Source: Pseudomonas extremaustralis
Lineage (GTDB): Bacteria > Pseudomonadota > Gammaproteobacteria > Pseudomonadales > Pseudomonadaceae
Length of the DNA stretch: 64,000 nt
Assembly (NCBI RefSeq): GCF_900102035.1
Contig: NZ_LT629689.1
Coordinates: 6,358,501 to 6,422,500 of the forward strand
Direction: 5' to 3'
A program made the translations under genes and the position numbers. The notes beneath the pieces were generated by a model. The model ran no database searches, had not been told where the DNA came from, and was given only the letters and a program-made list of their open reading frames with translations. Below are positions 1-8,505 of this stretch, one piece after another (position 1 is the first letter of the stretch; each line of letters starts with the position of its first letter).

Positions 1-284
1 CGGTAGGGCTTGAGCCGTTGCAGGATAAAGGTGCCGACAAATCCCGCGATGGCCAGCACTGAAAACAAGATGACCAATTGTTTGGCGCGGTCGTGGAGGA
101 TGTCTTCGAGGAAGAAACTGTAGCGTCCGACGAAGCCCCCATCTGCGGCGTTGTAGAAGCGCTTGGCGAGGTCCATGTCCAGCGAGGTCAGCTCCAGCAA
201 CAGCATCAGGAGCGCCGCACCGGCGGGGATACCCAGGCACAGCCAGAAATTGAGCGGTTTGGACGCCGGCGCGGTGGTACTCAT
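1..284 (-). CDS. PAP2-family phosphatase, N-terminal part (cut by window edge)
   Basis: Only the first 94 or so residues lie in the window; the gene runs off the left end. The visible part has a short cytoplasmic N-terminus, a hydrophobic segment at about residues 13-32, then a loop with the pattern LD..LAKRFYNA..G.FVGR and LHDRAKQ, followed by a second hydrophobic segment. This loop is typical of membrane PAP2 (phosphatidic acid phosphatase type 2) proteins of Gram-negative bacteria, which remove phosphate from lipid phosphates on the periplasmic side. The catalytic motifs lie outside the window. It follows the LTA-synthase-like gene on the same strand after about 48 bp, so the two may be co-transcribed and act together on lipid or glycan head groups. 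The family call is likely; the substrate is unknown. Confidence 0.75.
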   Translation of the reverse strand, partial: MSTTAPASKPLNFWLCLGIPAGAALLMLLLELTSLDMDLAKRFYNAADGGFVGRYSFFLEDILHDRAKQLVILFSVLAIAGFVGTFILQRLKPY

Positions 285-332
285 GGTGAACCCCGAAAGA
301 AGTCCCGCACTCGCGTGTACGGGACGTTTTGG

Positions 333-2282
333 TTAGCGTTCGCTTAGGACCGGGGCCTCGTCTTTGGGCGCCCTCCAGCCCAGCAGTTGTTGTTTGAAGC
401 CATAGCTGGCGGCTTGGTAGTAGGTGATGGCCCGTTGGATCAAGGGGTCATCACTGCCTACCTGCAACTCCTGGCTCTCGCCCAGGGCCTGATCGTGGCG
501 ACGCAGGCCCTGGCGTGGGCTGAGAATCGCCAGGTCCTTGCCGTCGAATAAGCCCAGGTGCTGATAGTTGCCGACCACGACGCGCGGTGGCAGCGGGTTG
601 TCCTGCAGCAGGTTGCGGCCAAAGAAGGTCGACTCGTAGCTCTGGTTGAGCAGGCCCAACAGGGTCGGCGCCAGGTCGATCTGGCTGGCCAGTTGTGCGT
701 TTTCCCGTGCATCGATCAGCTTGGGCGCATAAATGAACAGCGGTATCTGGTAGTTGGTGATGGGCAGGTCTTCCTTGCCTGCGCTGCCCGCCGTGTGGTC
801 GGCGACGAACACAAAGATCGTGTTGTCGAACCAGGGTTTCTGCCTTGCTGCTTCCAGGAATTGACCGATGGCGTGATCGGTGTACTTCACCGCGCCGTCG
901 CGACCGTTGCCGGATTTGATGTCGATACGCCCGTCCGGGTAGGTGTAGGGGCGATGATTGGAGGTGGTCATCAGTTGCAGCAGAAACGGCTGCTGCTTGG
1001 CGTAGTCAGCGTCGGCCAGCTTCAGGGTTTGTTTGTAGAGGTCTTCATCTGCCATGCCCCAGGCGTTTTTAAATGAGATTTCCGTCTCGGGCACGCTGCT
1101 CTGGTCGACGACGCGATAACCGTTGCCGCTGAAAAACGCGTTCATATTGTCGAAATAACCGCGCCCGCCATAGACGAACACGCTGTCGTAACCGATGGCG
1201 CTGAGTTGTTGGCCCAGGCTGGCAAAGCCACTTTCCCGACCGATGCGCTTGACGATGGAGCGCCCGGGCGTCGGTGGAATCGCCAGGGTGATCGCCTCCA
1301 GGCCGCGGTCGGTGCGGGTGCCGGTGGCATAGAAATTATTGAAATACAGGCTCTGTTTACGCAGCGCATCCAGGTTAGGCGTGAGGTCGCGCCCATCGCC
1401 ATTGCTGCCCATGTATTTGGCGCTGAAGCTTTCGATGGTCACCAGCACGATATTGGGTTTGCGCGGGGTGCCTGGGTTGGTGATGGCACGGCGGATATCC
1501 AGCGGGTCCTGGCCGATAAAGCGGGCGTTGGGCTCGCTGAGTTCGGCGCGCAACTGCTTGGCGACCACATCGGTGGGCAGGCTTTTATAGAACTGTGTGT
1601 AGTCCAGTTCGTTATTGCGGAACGCTGCGAAGAACTGATACGGGCCGTTGCTGGCCAGTTCGTTCTTGTAGGCGTTACCCCCCTGGGCACGCGGGCTGTC
1701 CTGGCTGATCAGTTGCAGGCTCAGGCCTACGACGAGCAACAGCGCCAACGCATCGAGCAGGCGACCACGCAACGGCGGCAGCGGGGCGCTCATCGCGGCA
1801 TTGAACGGTTTGCGCAAGGCCAGGCTCAGCACGATGGCGAGCATCGCCAACAGGCTCAGCAGTTTGCCGATCGGGTAGGACTCCAGCAGGTTGTTCAGGA
1901 CTTCATCGGAGTACACCAGGTAATCGACGGCGATAAAGTTGAAGCGCACGCCGAATTCATCCCAGAACAGCCACTCGGCAACTGAGGTGAACAGCATGGC
2001 GAACAGGCTGACGGTGAGCACCGCTTGCAGGAACCAACGATGGCCGCGGCGGCGCCAAAGCGCGGGAGGGCACAGCAGCAGATACAGCCCCAACGGCAGC
2101 GCCGCGTAGGCCAGGAAACCCAGGTCGTAGAGCAAGCCCACACCAAACACCGGCAGCAGATTGCCACCGACTTCGTCGAGGTGAGTGATGAGGAGGACAC
2201 TGCGAGTAAGTAGGAAAATAACCAGCCAGGCACCGGTAACCAACAACAAATAGCGCATAGGCGCTGTTTTCAGAAACCCCAT
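333..2282 (-). CDS. LTA synthase family protein (membrane sulfatase-fold phosphotransferase)
   Basis: The product is about 649 residues: several N-terminal membrane segments over roughly the first 200 residues, then a large periplasmic alkaline-phosphatase/sulfatase-fold domain. Metal and nucleophile positions of LtaS-like enzymes are visible: NIVLVTIESFSAKYMG (metal Glu), GTRTDRGLEAI (probable catalytic Thr) and FVADHTAG (Asp and His). Relatives transfer phosphoglycerol or other phospho-head groups to envelope glycans; Pseudomonas makes no lipoteichoic acid, so the acceptor is unknown. The reading frame extends to a GTG at 2327, but ATG 2282 has AAGGA eight bases upstream and is preferred. 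The gene diverges from colR, and a ColR-like box lies in the shared region, so envelope-stress control is an inference worth testing. Confidence 0.82.
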   Translation of the reverse strand: MGFLKTAPMRYLLLVTGAWLVIFLLTRSVLLITHLDEVGGNLLPVFGVGLLYDLGFLAYAALPLGLYLLLCPPALWRRRGHRWFLQAVLTVSLFAMLFTSVAEWLFWDEFGVRFNFIAVDYLVYSDEVLNNLLESYPIGKLLSLLAMLAIVLSLALRKPFNAAMSAPLPPLRGRLLDALALLLVVGLSLQLISQDSPRAQGGNAYKNELASNGPYQFFAAFRNNELDYTQFYKSLPTDVVAKQLRAELSEPNARFIGQDPLDIRRAITNPGTPRKPNIVLVTIESFSAKYMGSNGDGRDLTPNLDALRKQSLYFNNFYATGTRTDRGLEAITLAIPPTPGRSIVKRIGRESGFASLGQQLSAIGYDSVFVYGGRGYFDNMNAFFSGNGYRVVDQSSVPETEISFKNAWGMADEDLYKQTLKLADADYAKQQPFLLQLMTTSNHRPYTYPDGRIDIKSGNGRDGAVKYTDHAIGQFLEAARQKPWFDNTIFVFVADHTAGSAGKEDLPITNYQIPLFIYAPKLIDARENAQLASQIDLAPTLLGLLNQSYESTFFGRNLLQDNPLPPRVVVGNYQHLGLFDGKDLAILSPRQGLRRHDQALGESQELQVGSDDPLIQRAITYYQAASYGFKQQLLGWRAPKDEAPVLSER

Positions 2283-2350
2283 GTCTAGCTTCCTTAAATC
2301 AATGGGCGGCGATGTTCGCGCTGACACTGTAGTCAGTTTGTGAAGCTATA

Positions 2351-2366
2351 GTGAAAATCTCGTTCA
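2351..2366 (-). promoter_or_regulatory. candidate ColR box upstream of the LTA-synthase-like gene
   Basis: On the minus strand this reads TGAACGAGATTTTCAC. It resembles the ColR recognition pattern reported in P. putida, which ends in TTTTTCAC with A and C/G a few bases upstream. Seven of the eight terminal bases match, and the AC pair sits at the same spacing as in the second candidate at 4540-4555. It lies about 69 bp upstream of the LTA-synthase-like start and faces it. Confidence 0.4.
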
Positions 2367-2483
2367 ATCGGCTACAAGGTTGAAAACCTTTATCGACATT
2401 TTGTTCAACCCTATCCCTAAGCCACACTTGGCCTTAAGCTGCGCGGGCCATCACGGCCGTTAGCGCAAACGGAGACACTGCCC

Positions 2484-3167
2484 ATGCGAATTTTATTGGT
2501 TGAAGACAACCGCGATATTCTGGCCAACCTGGCTGATTACCTCGGGCTCAAAGGCTATACCGTGGACTGCGCGCAGGACGGTTTGTCGGGTCTTCACCTG
2601 GCCGCCACCGAGCATTACGACTTGATCGTGCTCGACATCATGCTGCCCGGCATCGATGGCTATACGCTGTGCAAACGCCTGCGCGAAGACGCGCGCCGTG
2701 ACACACCAGTGATCATGCTCACCGCCCGTGACCAGTTGGATGACCGGCTGCAGGGCTTCAAGTCCGGCGCTGACGATTACCTGCTCAAACCCTTTGCCCT
2801 GTCCGAATTGGCCGCGCGCATCGAAGCCGTGCTGCGCCGTGCCCAGGGCGGCGGTCGCCGTGCCCTGCAAGTGGGCGACCTGCATTACGACCTCGATACC
2901 CTGGAAGTCACCCGCGAAGGGCGCCTGCTCAAGCTCAACCCCGTAGGCCTGAAACTGCTGGCAGTGCTGATGCAGAAGAGCCCCCATGTATTGCGCCGGG
3001 AGATTCTCGAAGAGGCCCTGTGGGGCGACGACTGCCCGGACAGCGACAGCCTGCGCAGCCACGTTCACCAGTTGCGTCAAGTGATCGACAAACCGTTTGC
3101 CAAGCCGTTGCTGCAAACAGTCCACGGCGTCGGTTATCGCCTGGCCGAGGGCCGTGATGGAGTTTAA
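2484..3167 (+). CDS. colR: ColR, OmpR-family response regulator
   Basis: The 227-residue protein has a receiver domain with acidic pocket E7/D8, phospho-acceptor D51, T80 and K102, then an OmpR/PhoB winged helix over about residues 125-222 ending in HGVGYRLAEG. Sequence and context match ColR, which with ColS controls outer-membrane maintenance, root colonisation and tolerance of excess iron, zinc and polymyxin in P. fluorescens and P. putida. The ATG follows GGAGAC at a suitable distance. The gene overlaps colS by 11 bp, which indicates translational coupling. The methyltransferase/wapQ operon known to be a ColR target follows colS, supporting the name. Confidence 0.93.
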   Translation: MRILLVEDNRDILANLADYLGLKGYTVDCAQDGLSGLHLAATEHYDLIVLDIMLPGIDGYTLCKRLREDARRDTPVIMLTARDQLDDRLQGFKSGADDYLLKPFALSELAARIEAVLRRAQGGGRRALQVGDLHYDLDTLEVTREGRLLKLNPVGLKLLAVLMQKSPHVLRREILEEALWGDDCPDSDSLRSHVHQLRQVIDKPFAKPLLQTVHGVGYRLAEGRDGV

Positions 3168-4437
3168 GCAAAGCCTTGCTCAGCGGATCATCATTGCCTT
3201 TGCGCTGATGAGTGCGTTGGTGGCGGGCGCTTTTGCCGTGGGCATCATCGCGACCGTGCACCTGGTGGAAGAGAAGTTGATCTCGGCCGGCCTGGGCGGT
3301 GACCTGCAGCGTCTGTTGCTGATGGACACCATGGAGGATTGGCGGCATCGGCCCGAGCCGGACCAGTTGTTTTACTTCAGCGGTGGCCCCGGCGATTTCG
3401 AGTTACCCAAGGACCTGCGGCATCTGGAACCGGGCTTTCATGAGGTGTTCCGCGAGGCGCTGTCGTACCACGCCATGGTTGAAGTGGTCGATGGTCGGCG
3501 CTATGTGCTGTTGCAGGATCAAAGCGATTTCGAAGAGCGTGAGCGCGTGCTGTTCGCCGTGGTGCTGGTGGGCTTCGTGCTCAGCCTGGCGCTGGCGGTA
3601 TTCCTCGGTTGGGTGCTGGCCCGCAAGGTAATGGCGCCGGTGGTGCGTCTGGCCCGTCAGGTGCGGCACCGCGACCAGTTGTTGGGCCTGGCACCGCCCC
3701 TGGCGCCGGACTACGCGGCCGACGAAGTCGGTGAGCTGGCCGTGGCCTTCGACGCCACGCTGGGACGCTTGCGTCAGGCCTTGTCCCGTGAGCAGCTGTT
3801 TACCAGTGATGTCAGCCATGAATTGCGCACGCCCTTGATGGTGCTGGCCAGCTCCTGCGAACTCTTGCTGGAAAACCCGGCCATCGATCAGCGCGGACGT
3901 AGCCAGGTCGAGCGGATCGCCCGTGCTTGTGAAGAGATGCGTGAGCTGGTCCAGACCTTCCTGATGCTCGCCCGTGCCCAGCACGACAACGGCAGTATGT
4001 CGCCCAAGATCACGCTGGAACAGGCGGCCGAGGATCTGCTCGGCATCTGGAGTGAGCCCATCGAGCAGAAAGGCCTGGTGTTGATCTACCAACCGGGCAA
4101 CCCGCTGGCTACCCGCTACAACGCCACCTTCCTGCATGCGGTGATGGGCAACCTGCTGCGCAACGCCCTGCATTACACCGAGCAAGGGTTCATTCGCCTG
4201 ACCCTCGAACCCAGTGGGTTCCTGGTGGAAGACTCGGGCGTGGGCATTCCCGAAGATAAGCGTGAGGCCATGTTCGAGCCGTTTGTACGCGGCAGCGAGA
4301 AGCGCGGGGAAGGGCTCGGTCTGGGGCTGTCGCTGGTGCAGCGCATCTGCGAGAACCAGGGCTGGAGCGTCAGCCTCAGTCCAGTGGAACCCCATGGTTG
4401 TCGCTTCCATGTGGAGTTGAGTCAGGTCAAACCCTGA
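3157..4437 (+). CDS. colS: ColS, metal-responsive sensor histidine kinase
   Basis: The product has 426 residues: membrane segments at about 11-33 and 131-153 enclose a periplasmic sensor of about 97 residues, followed by HAMP-like linker, HisKA with SDVSHELRTPL (H221) and an HATPase domain with N, G1 (EDSGVGIPED) and G2 (GEGLGLGLS) boxes. The sensor carries E126-x-x-E129 just before the second membrane segment, the ExxE iron-binding motif described for ColS of P. putida, plus other candidate ligands (H35, H95, E96, H105). The frame runs upstream inside colR, but ATG 3157 gives the natural kinase N-terminus MEFKQSLAQRI and an 11-bp overlap with colR. Confidence 0.92.
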   Translation: MEFKQSLAQRIIIAFALMSALVAGAFAVGIIATVHLVEEKLISAGLGGDLQRLLLMDTMEDWRHRPEPDQLFYFSGGPGDFELPKDLRHLEPGFHEVFREALSYHAMVEVVDGRRYVLLQDQSDFEERERVLFAVVLVGFVLSLALAVFLGWVLARKVMAPVVRLARQVRHRDQLLGLAPPLAPDYAADEVGELAVAFDATLGRLRQALSREQLFTSDVSHELRTPLMVLASSCELLLENPAIDQRGRSQVERIARACEEMRELVQTFLMLARAQHDNGSMSPKITLEQAAEDLLGIWSEPIEQKGLVLIYQPGNPLATRYNATFLHAVMGNLLRNALHYTEQGFIRLTLEPSGFLVEDSGVGIPEDKREAMFEPFVRGSEKRGEGLGLGLSLVQRICENQGWSVSLSPVEPHGCRFHVELSQVKP

Positions 4438-4539
4438 TGCCGACGCCTGGCGTTATCCTGCCTGCTCCCAGTCATTTGGCGAAGATGGCCCAATGCCACT
4501 TTTTGTGTCTGTAATCTCTTGAAATGTATGGGGTTGGAC

Positions 4540-4555
4540 AGGACAAGTTTTTCAC
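4540..4555 (+). promoter_or_regulatory. candidate ColR box upstream of the methyltransferase/wapQ operon
   Basis: AGGACAAGTTTTTCAC contains an exact TTTTTCAC end and an AC pair at the expected spacing of the ColR consensus reported in P. putida. It lies about 69 bp before the methyltransferase ATG. This operon is a known ColRS target in P. fluorescens WCS365 and P. putida, so the position is what one would expect. Confidence 0.6.
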
Positions 4556-4623
4556 AACGGGTTGACCTGTCGGTCACAAGTAGCTGCTTAAGGTTGTAGG
4601 CATCAGTCACTGGAGTTCCGTTG

Positions 4624-5304
4624 ATGCCTACCCCGATCAAGCTCGAATTTTCCGAAAAGTACGACGATGAGCACGCTCGCGAGTATTTGCTCAAGCATCA
4701 GGACAATTTGGCTCGCCGGTTGTCCCACAAACGCGACGAGCAATTGGCCCGTAGCGCGCTGGCGATGGCCGGTGAGCCTGGCTTGGTGCTGGACCTGCCG
4801 TGCGGTGCCGGGCGTTTCTGGCCGCTGCTGGCGGAAAAACCCAACCGCGTGATCATCGGCGCCGACAATTCGGCCTCGATGTTGAAGGTGGCCACGCTTG
4901 CCCAGCCAGCGGATGTGGTGAAACGGGTACGGCCTTTGCAGACATCTGCATTCGATATCGATTTACCGAATAACTCGGTGGACTGCATTTTTTGTATGCG
5001 CCTGTTGCACCACATTGGTGATCCGGAGCACAGGCTGGCGATATTGCAGGAATTTCAGCGGGTTACCCGCGACAGTGTGATTATTTCGCTTTGGGTTGAT
5101 GGCAATTTCAAAGCGTGGAAACGCAAGCGTCTGGAAAACCGTCGTCGCAAGAAGGGTGAGCAAGACGGTTACCAAAACAGGTTTGTGTTACCGGCTGCTA
5201 CTGTTGAAGCAGAGTTTGAGCAAGCCGGTTTTCGTGTTCAGGAATCCCTGGACTTCATACCGCTCTACGCCATGTGGCGAGTGTATGTATTGCGCAAGAG
5301 GTAA
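4624..5304 (+). CDS. warA: SAM-dependent methyltransferase of the ColR-regulated operon
   Basis: This 226-residue class I methyltransferase has motif I VLDLPCGAGRFW (D57, GAG 61-63) for SAM binding, an acidic motif II near IIGADNSASM, and a FCMRLLHHI stretch matching motif IV/post-IV. No membrane segment is apparent. It is the first gene of the methyltransferase/wapQ pair downstream of colS that ColRS controls and that is thought to modify LPS. ATG 4624 directly follows a TTG in the same frame and has GGAG eight bases upstream. The InaA-family kinase follows after 4 bp. The acceptor molecule is not established from sequence. Confidence 0.85.
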   Translation: MPTPIKLEFSEKYDDEHAREYLLKHQDNLARRLSHKRDEQLARSALAMAGEPGLVLDLPCGAGRFWPLLAEKPNRVIIGADNSASMLKVATLAQPADVVKRVRPLQTSAFDIDLPNNSVDCIFCMRLLHHIGDPEHRLAILQEFQRVTRDSVIISLWVDGNFKAWKRKRLENRRRKKGEQDGYQNRFVLPAATVEAEFEQAGFRVQESLDFIPLYAMWRVYVLRKR

Positions 5305-5308
5305 CAGG

Positions 5309-6028
5309 ATGGCAGTTGAGTGCGTAGCAGCCAGTCACATCGCTCCCGAGGAGCGTTTCGATTATTTTTGGCGCCAGCAGGGTGAGTGGGTCGAAGAACC
5401 CAATCGTCGGCGCGGCGGTGAAAGTGGTGTGCAACGCGTCATGAGCGTCAATGGTCGCCTGCTCTACAGCAAGCGCCAGACAGGGCACATCTACCGCAGT
5501 TTGCTGCACCCGTTTGGACGCCCCACGGTGTTGCGCGAGCGCGATGCACTCAAGGGCCTGCGCCAATTGGATGTACGTGTCCCGGAAATGGTCTTTTGCG
5601 GGGCGCGGCGCGATCCGCAGCACCGCTGGAAGGCACTGCTGGTCACCGCTGCCCTCGACGGCTTCGACGAAATCGAAAACTGGTACGCCGCCGGCGGCCG
5701 TGAGCAATACGGCGAGTTGGTACACGAGCGTTTGCTCAAGGAATTGGCCGGCACCCTGGCGCGTATGCACAAAGGGCGTTGGCAGCACGGTTGCCTGTAC
5801 ATGAAGCATGTTTTCGTGCGGGTCACGGGCGAGGGCGATTCGGCCAGCGTGGACGTGGCGTTGTTGGATTTTGAGAAATGCCGGCAGCGCCTGACCGCTT
5901 ATCGAGCGGCTTCCCACGACATGCGACAACTGCGCCGCCATTCGTCGTGGAGCAGCGCCGACTGGGAAAAACTCAGCTACTTTTACGAGACGGCGTTTGG
6001 CAGCGCTATCAAGGGTTTAACCAAATGA
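5309..6028 (+). CDS. wapQ: WapQ/InaA-family lipopolysaccharide kinase-like protein
   Basis: The protein has 239 residues with the protein-kinase-like fold of InaA/LPS-core kinases. Visible landmarks are a candidate ATP lysine K55 (LLYSKRQ), a catalytic-loop region QHGCLYMKHVFV (H160-C162) and LLDFEKCR (D187, the metal Asp). Kinases of the WaaP type have Asp where this protein has C162, a substitution typical of InaA-like members, so phosphotransfer cannot be assumed. It is expected to act on LPS core heptose at the cytoplasmic face. ATG 5309 follows AGAGG and lies 4 bp after the methyltransferase stop. A small membrane protein overlaps its end by 4 bp, so three genes form one operon. Confidence 0.85.
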   Translation: MAVECVAASHIAPEERFDYFWRQQGEWVEEPNRRRGGESGVQRVMSVNGRLLYSKRQTGHIYRSLLHPFGRPTVLRERDALKGLRQLDVRVPEMVFCGARRDPQHRWKALLVTAALDGFDEIENWYAAGGREQYGELVHERLLKELAGTLARMHKGRWQHGCLYMKHVFVRVTGEGDSASVDVALLDFEKCRQRLTAYRAASHDMRQLRRHSSWSSADWEKLSYFYETAFGSAIKGLTK

Positions 6029-6252
6029 AGCTAGAAATAGCACGAGGTGTGTTTCTGGTCGGGGCGTTGGGTGTCGCAGCCCTGGCCCTGGCAGTGTGGG
6101 AGCAACCTCGCATGCAAGTGCTGAGTGCGGTGCAGGGCGATGGGCAATGCCTGTTGCCACGCGTCGTCAAGGCGAGTGTGACGGCCAGGCCGGATCACGA
6201 TTTGCTGTTGTTCATGTTTGGAATGTCTCAAGGTATGAGGCCGCAGAGTTGA
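6025..6252 (+). CDS. small single-pass membrane protein, third gene of the ColR-target operon
   Basis: The frame encodes 75 residues beginning MKLEIARGVFLVGALGV, with one hydrophobic segment at about residues 8-24 and a short polar tail. Its ATG overlaps the wapQ stop (ATGA), which implies translational coupling. In P. putida the ColR-regulated operon next to colRS also has three genes, so this small gene is probably the third member. No function can be assigned. A strong terminator follows 20 bp later, closing the operon. Confidence 0.7.
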   Translation: MKLEIARGVFLVGALGVAALALAVWEQPRMQVLSAVQGDGQCLLPRVVKASVTARPDHDLLLFMFGMSQGMRPQS

Positions 6253-6271
6253 AACGATCAAAACCCCCAGG

Positions 6272-6303
6272 AAAGGGCCTTGCGATGCAAGGCCCTTTTT
6301 TTG
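6272..6303 (+). terminator. intrinsic terminator after the wapQ operon
   Basis: A 12-bp stem AAAGGGCCTTGC/GCAAGGCCCTTT with a GAT loop is followed by a T run. It ends the ColR-target operon and lies 7 bp from the convergent DUF1513 gene, so it may serve both strands. Confidence 0.88.
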
Positions 6304-6309
6304 TGTGGT

Positions 6310-7410
6310 TCAAATCAAGTGCAGGTGGTTATCCCAAAGCCCGGCCGGTAATTCCAACGGTTTGGCGACCAGCTGTTTCTGGCGGCAGTCGTAGAAGCGG
6401 CACCGTCCCTGGCCCGAGGTGACGACAAACCCGTCCGCCACCGCACCGACACCGGCGCAGTCCGGTAATGGCCCATCCAGGCGCAGCTCAGCGCTGTCCA
6501 TGTCCCAGATAAAGAAGCGGTTGCCCCGCGGTGCGGTCAATGCCACCAGGCGCAATTCGCTGTGTACCGCGACGCTGGCGGTGTAATGCCCCATCGCCTG
6601 TAGCTGTTCATCCGCTACCGGGAACGCCACGAAGGGCTGCCCTGGGCGTTTGATCGCCAGCAACTCGGAACGCTCCTGGGACGGCCCCATGAACTGCTGG
6701 CCGGTGAGGATGGTGCCGTCGTGGGCGATGCCCATATGGCGCACGCTGTTCATCGGCTGGCCCAGGGTTTCCTTGCTGATCAGGCTGCCGTCGCGGCGCA
6801 TCAGCACCAGGCTCGGCTCCATGGCGTCGAGGTTCATCTCCACGCGGCTTTCGGCTTCGGTGCGAATGCCGCCGTTGGCCACCGCCAGGGTTTCGCCGTC
6901 GGGCATCCATGACACTTGGTGCGGGCCGATGCCGTGGGTGGGCATCTCGCCGCTGTGGACCAGGCGCTCGCCTTCGAATCGGTACACGCCGAGCAAGCCA
7001 CGTCCGGGGTCGGAGGTGTCGTTCTCGGTGGCGTACAGCCAGTCGCCGCTCTTGTGAATCACCCCATGGCCGTAGAAGTGGCGATTGGCATTGGCGGTGA
7101 GGGTTTGCAGCAGCGCGCCATCACGCAGGTCGATCAGGTAACTTTCGGTGCCTGGACGACGGGCGACAAACAGCGCGATCGGCAGCGTGGGGTGGTTGAT
7201 GATGTCGTGGCAGCGCTGGCCGACCTGGGTGGCGAACACCCGCTGGCCGTCCAGGCGATAACCGACGGCATAGTGCTTGCCGTCTGCATCGTCCCGCGCC
7301 GACAGCAGCAGCGGGCCTTTGTCTTTCTGCTTGAACAACGTCCAGCCGCCCAGCGTGAGTGCGCCGAGCAGCGCGCTGCCAATGGCCAAAGCCTGTCGCC
7401 TGAGCATCAT
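6310..7410 (-). CDS. DUF1513 beta-propeller-like exported protein
   Basis: The 366-residue protein begins with MMLRRQALAIG and a hydrophobic stretch, a possible twin-arginine-type or ordinary export signal. The rest has repeated short beta-rich blocks such as HGIGPHQVSWMPDGETLAVANGG and RHMGIAHDGTILTG, consistent with a WD40/YVTN-like propeller, and matches the DUF1513 family. It overlaps the upstream imelysin-like gene by one base (TGATG) and is the last gene of an operon with a di-heme cytochrome. Families in this cluster often accompany iron-related uptake in Pseudomonas, but the role of DUF1513 is unknown. Confidence 0.82.
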   Translation of the reverse strand: MMLRRQALAIGSALLGALTLGGWTLFKQKDKGPLLLSARDDADGKHYAVGYRLDGQRVFATQVGQRCHDIINHPTLPIALFVARRPGTESYLIDLRDGALLQTLTANANRHFYGHGVIHKSGDWLYATENDTSDPGRGLLGVYRFEGERLVHSGEMPTHGIGPHQVSWMPDGETLAVANGGIRTEAESRVEMNLDAMEPSLVLMRRDGSLISKETLGQPMNSVRHMGIAHDGTILTGQQFMGPSQERSELLAIKRPGQPFVAFPVADEQLQAMGHYTASVAVHSELRLVALTAPRGNRFFIWDMDSAELRLDGPLPDCAGVGAVADGFVVTSGQGRCRFYDCRQKQLVAKPLELPAGLWDNHLHLI

Positions 7411-8474
7411 CAGTCACCGTCGTTGGCGTTAAAGCCCAGTTGGATGCCCAGCGCCTTGGCCAACTCGCCTTCGTGCAGGCGGTGGACGACGTTGAGGCTG
7501 TCGTAGAGATCGTTGAGTTGCTGGTGCCCGGCATCATCGTTCAACAGTTCGTTGAGGGTGCGCTGGTTGCTGGCGAACAGCTTGAGGGACGCGGCGTAGG
7601 CGGCGTCGATCTTGTCGGCCAACGGTTTCTGCTCGGCAGGCAACAGGCCACGCAGGCCCTTGTTGTCGACACCGACCCAGACGGTCTGGGCGGCGGCAAG
7701 GCTGGCCTCCAGGCTTTGCAGGGACGACTGGCTGCGCCACGCATCGGCCTGGAACGGCTGCGCAATGCCCTTGGCCTGGCGACCCATCGGCGTACCGAGT
7801 TTTTTCTTCAGGGTATCCAGCGCGGTGACCTGGGCGCGCAGCAGATCGGCGATGGCCTCGTGGGAATCGGCGTAGCGCTGGTTCGGAAACTTGGTCATCT
7901 GCGCGAGCATGCCGTCGGTGCTGTTCCAGCTGGCCAGGATCTCTTCGGCCAGGGTTTTCTGGCGTTCGCCGATGGCCACCAGCAGCGGGCAGTAGCGGGC
8001 TTTCTGCGTGTCGTTGGCGAGGTCGGTCTTGGCATCGTAGAGGATGTATTCGTAGGCCGACAGGCCTTGGACCACCACGCTTGACTTGGCCAGGGCCGCG
8101 CCGTCGATCTGCGGCTGGGCTTCGACCAGTTGCTCGACCTGGCGGCCCACCAGGTTTTTCTTGTCCGGCCAGAACTGTACCTGCCACGAACGGTTGCCTT
8201 CGGCCAACGGGCCGATCAACAGCGGTTGCAACTCGGCCCAGGCCTTTTGCGCGTGGAGGAAGTCGGCACGGGCGGTGTCCAGGCTTTCCTTGCCCTGGCA
8301 ATACGCCAGGGCGCTGACGGCCAATTGACGATCGGCTTCCACCCAGCGGCTGTAGGTCGGCAGGATCACTTGCTTGGCGATGGCTGCCGAGGTCACCGCT
8401 TGCGGGTCTTGCGGTGAGCAGGCGCCGAGCGCGAGGGCGGCCAGGCTGGTGAACAACAACTTGGGACGGAACAT
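7410..8474 (-). CDS. imelysin-like lipoprotein lacking the HxxE histidine
   Basis: The 354-residue protein starts with a lipoprotein signal ending LALGAC, so it is probably lipid-anchored in the periplasm. The rest is helix-rich with the imelysin (peptidase M75) pattern, including WPDKKNLV and GLSAYEYILYD. Canonical imelysins such as the insulin-cleaving IcmP have HxxE at that place (HAIEFLLW-like); here Ser replaces the His (SAYE), so peptidase activity is doubtful and a binding role is more likely. It sits between a DUF1513 protein and a di-heme cytochrome; gene order suggests one exported, redox- or iron-linked pathway. Confidence 0.87.
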   Translation of the reverse strand: MFRPKLLFTSLAALALGACSPQDPQAVTSAAIAKQVILPTYSRWVEADRQLAVSALAYCQGKESLDTARADFLHAQKAWAELQPLLIGPLAEGNRSWQVQFWPDKKNLVGRQVEQLVEAQPQIDGAALAKSSVVVQGLSAYEYILYDAKTDLANDTQKARYCPLLVAIGERQKTLAEEILASWNSTDGMLAQMTKFPNQRYADSHEAIADLLRAQVTALDTLKKKLGTPMGRQAKGIAQPFQADAWRSQSSLQSLEASLAAAQTVWVGVDNKGLRGLLPAEQKPLADKIDAAYAASLKLFASNQRTLNELLNDDAGHQQLNDLYDSLNVVHRLHEGELAKALGIQLGFNANDGD

Positions 8475-8505
8475 GTCGAGCTCCCTTCTGTAAGTGGGGC
8501 GAAGC

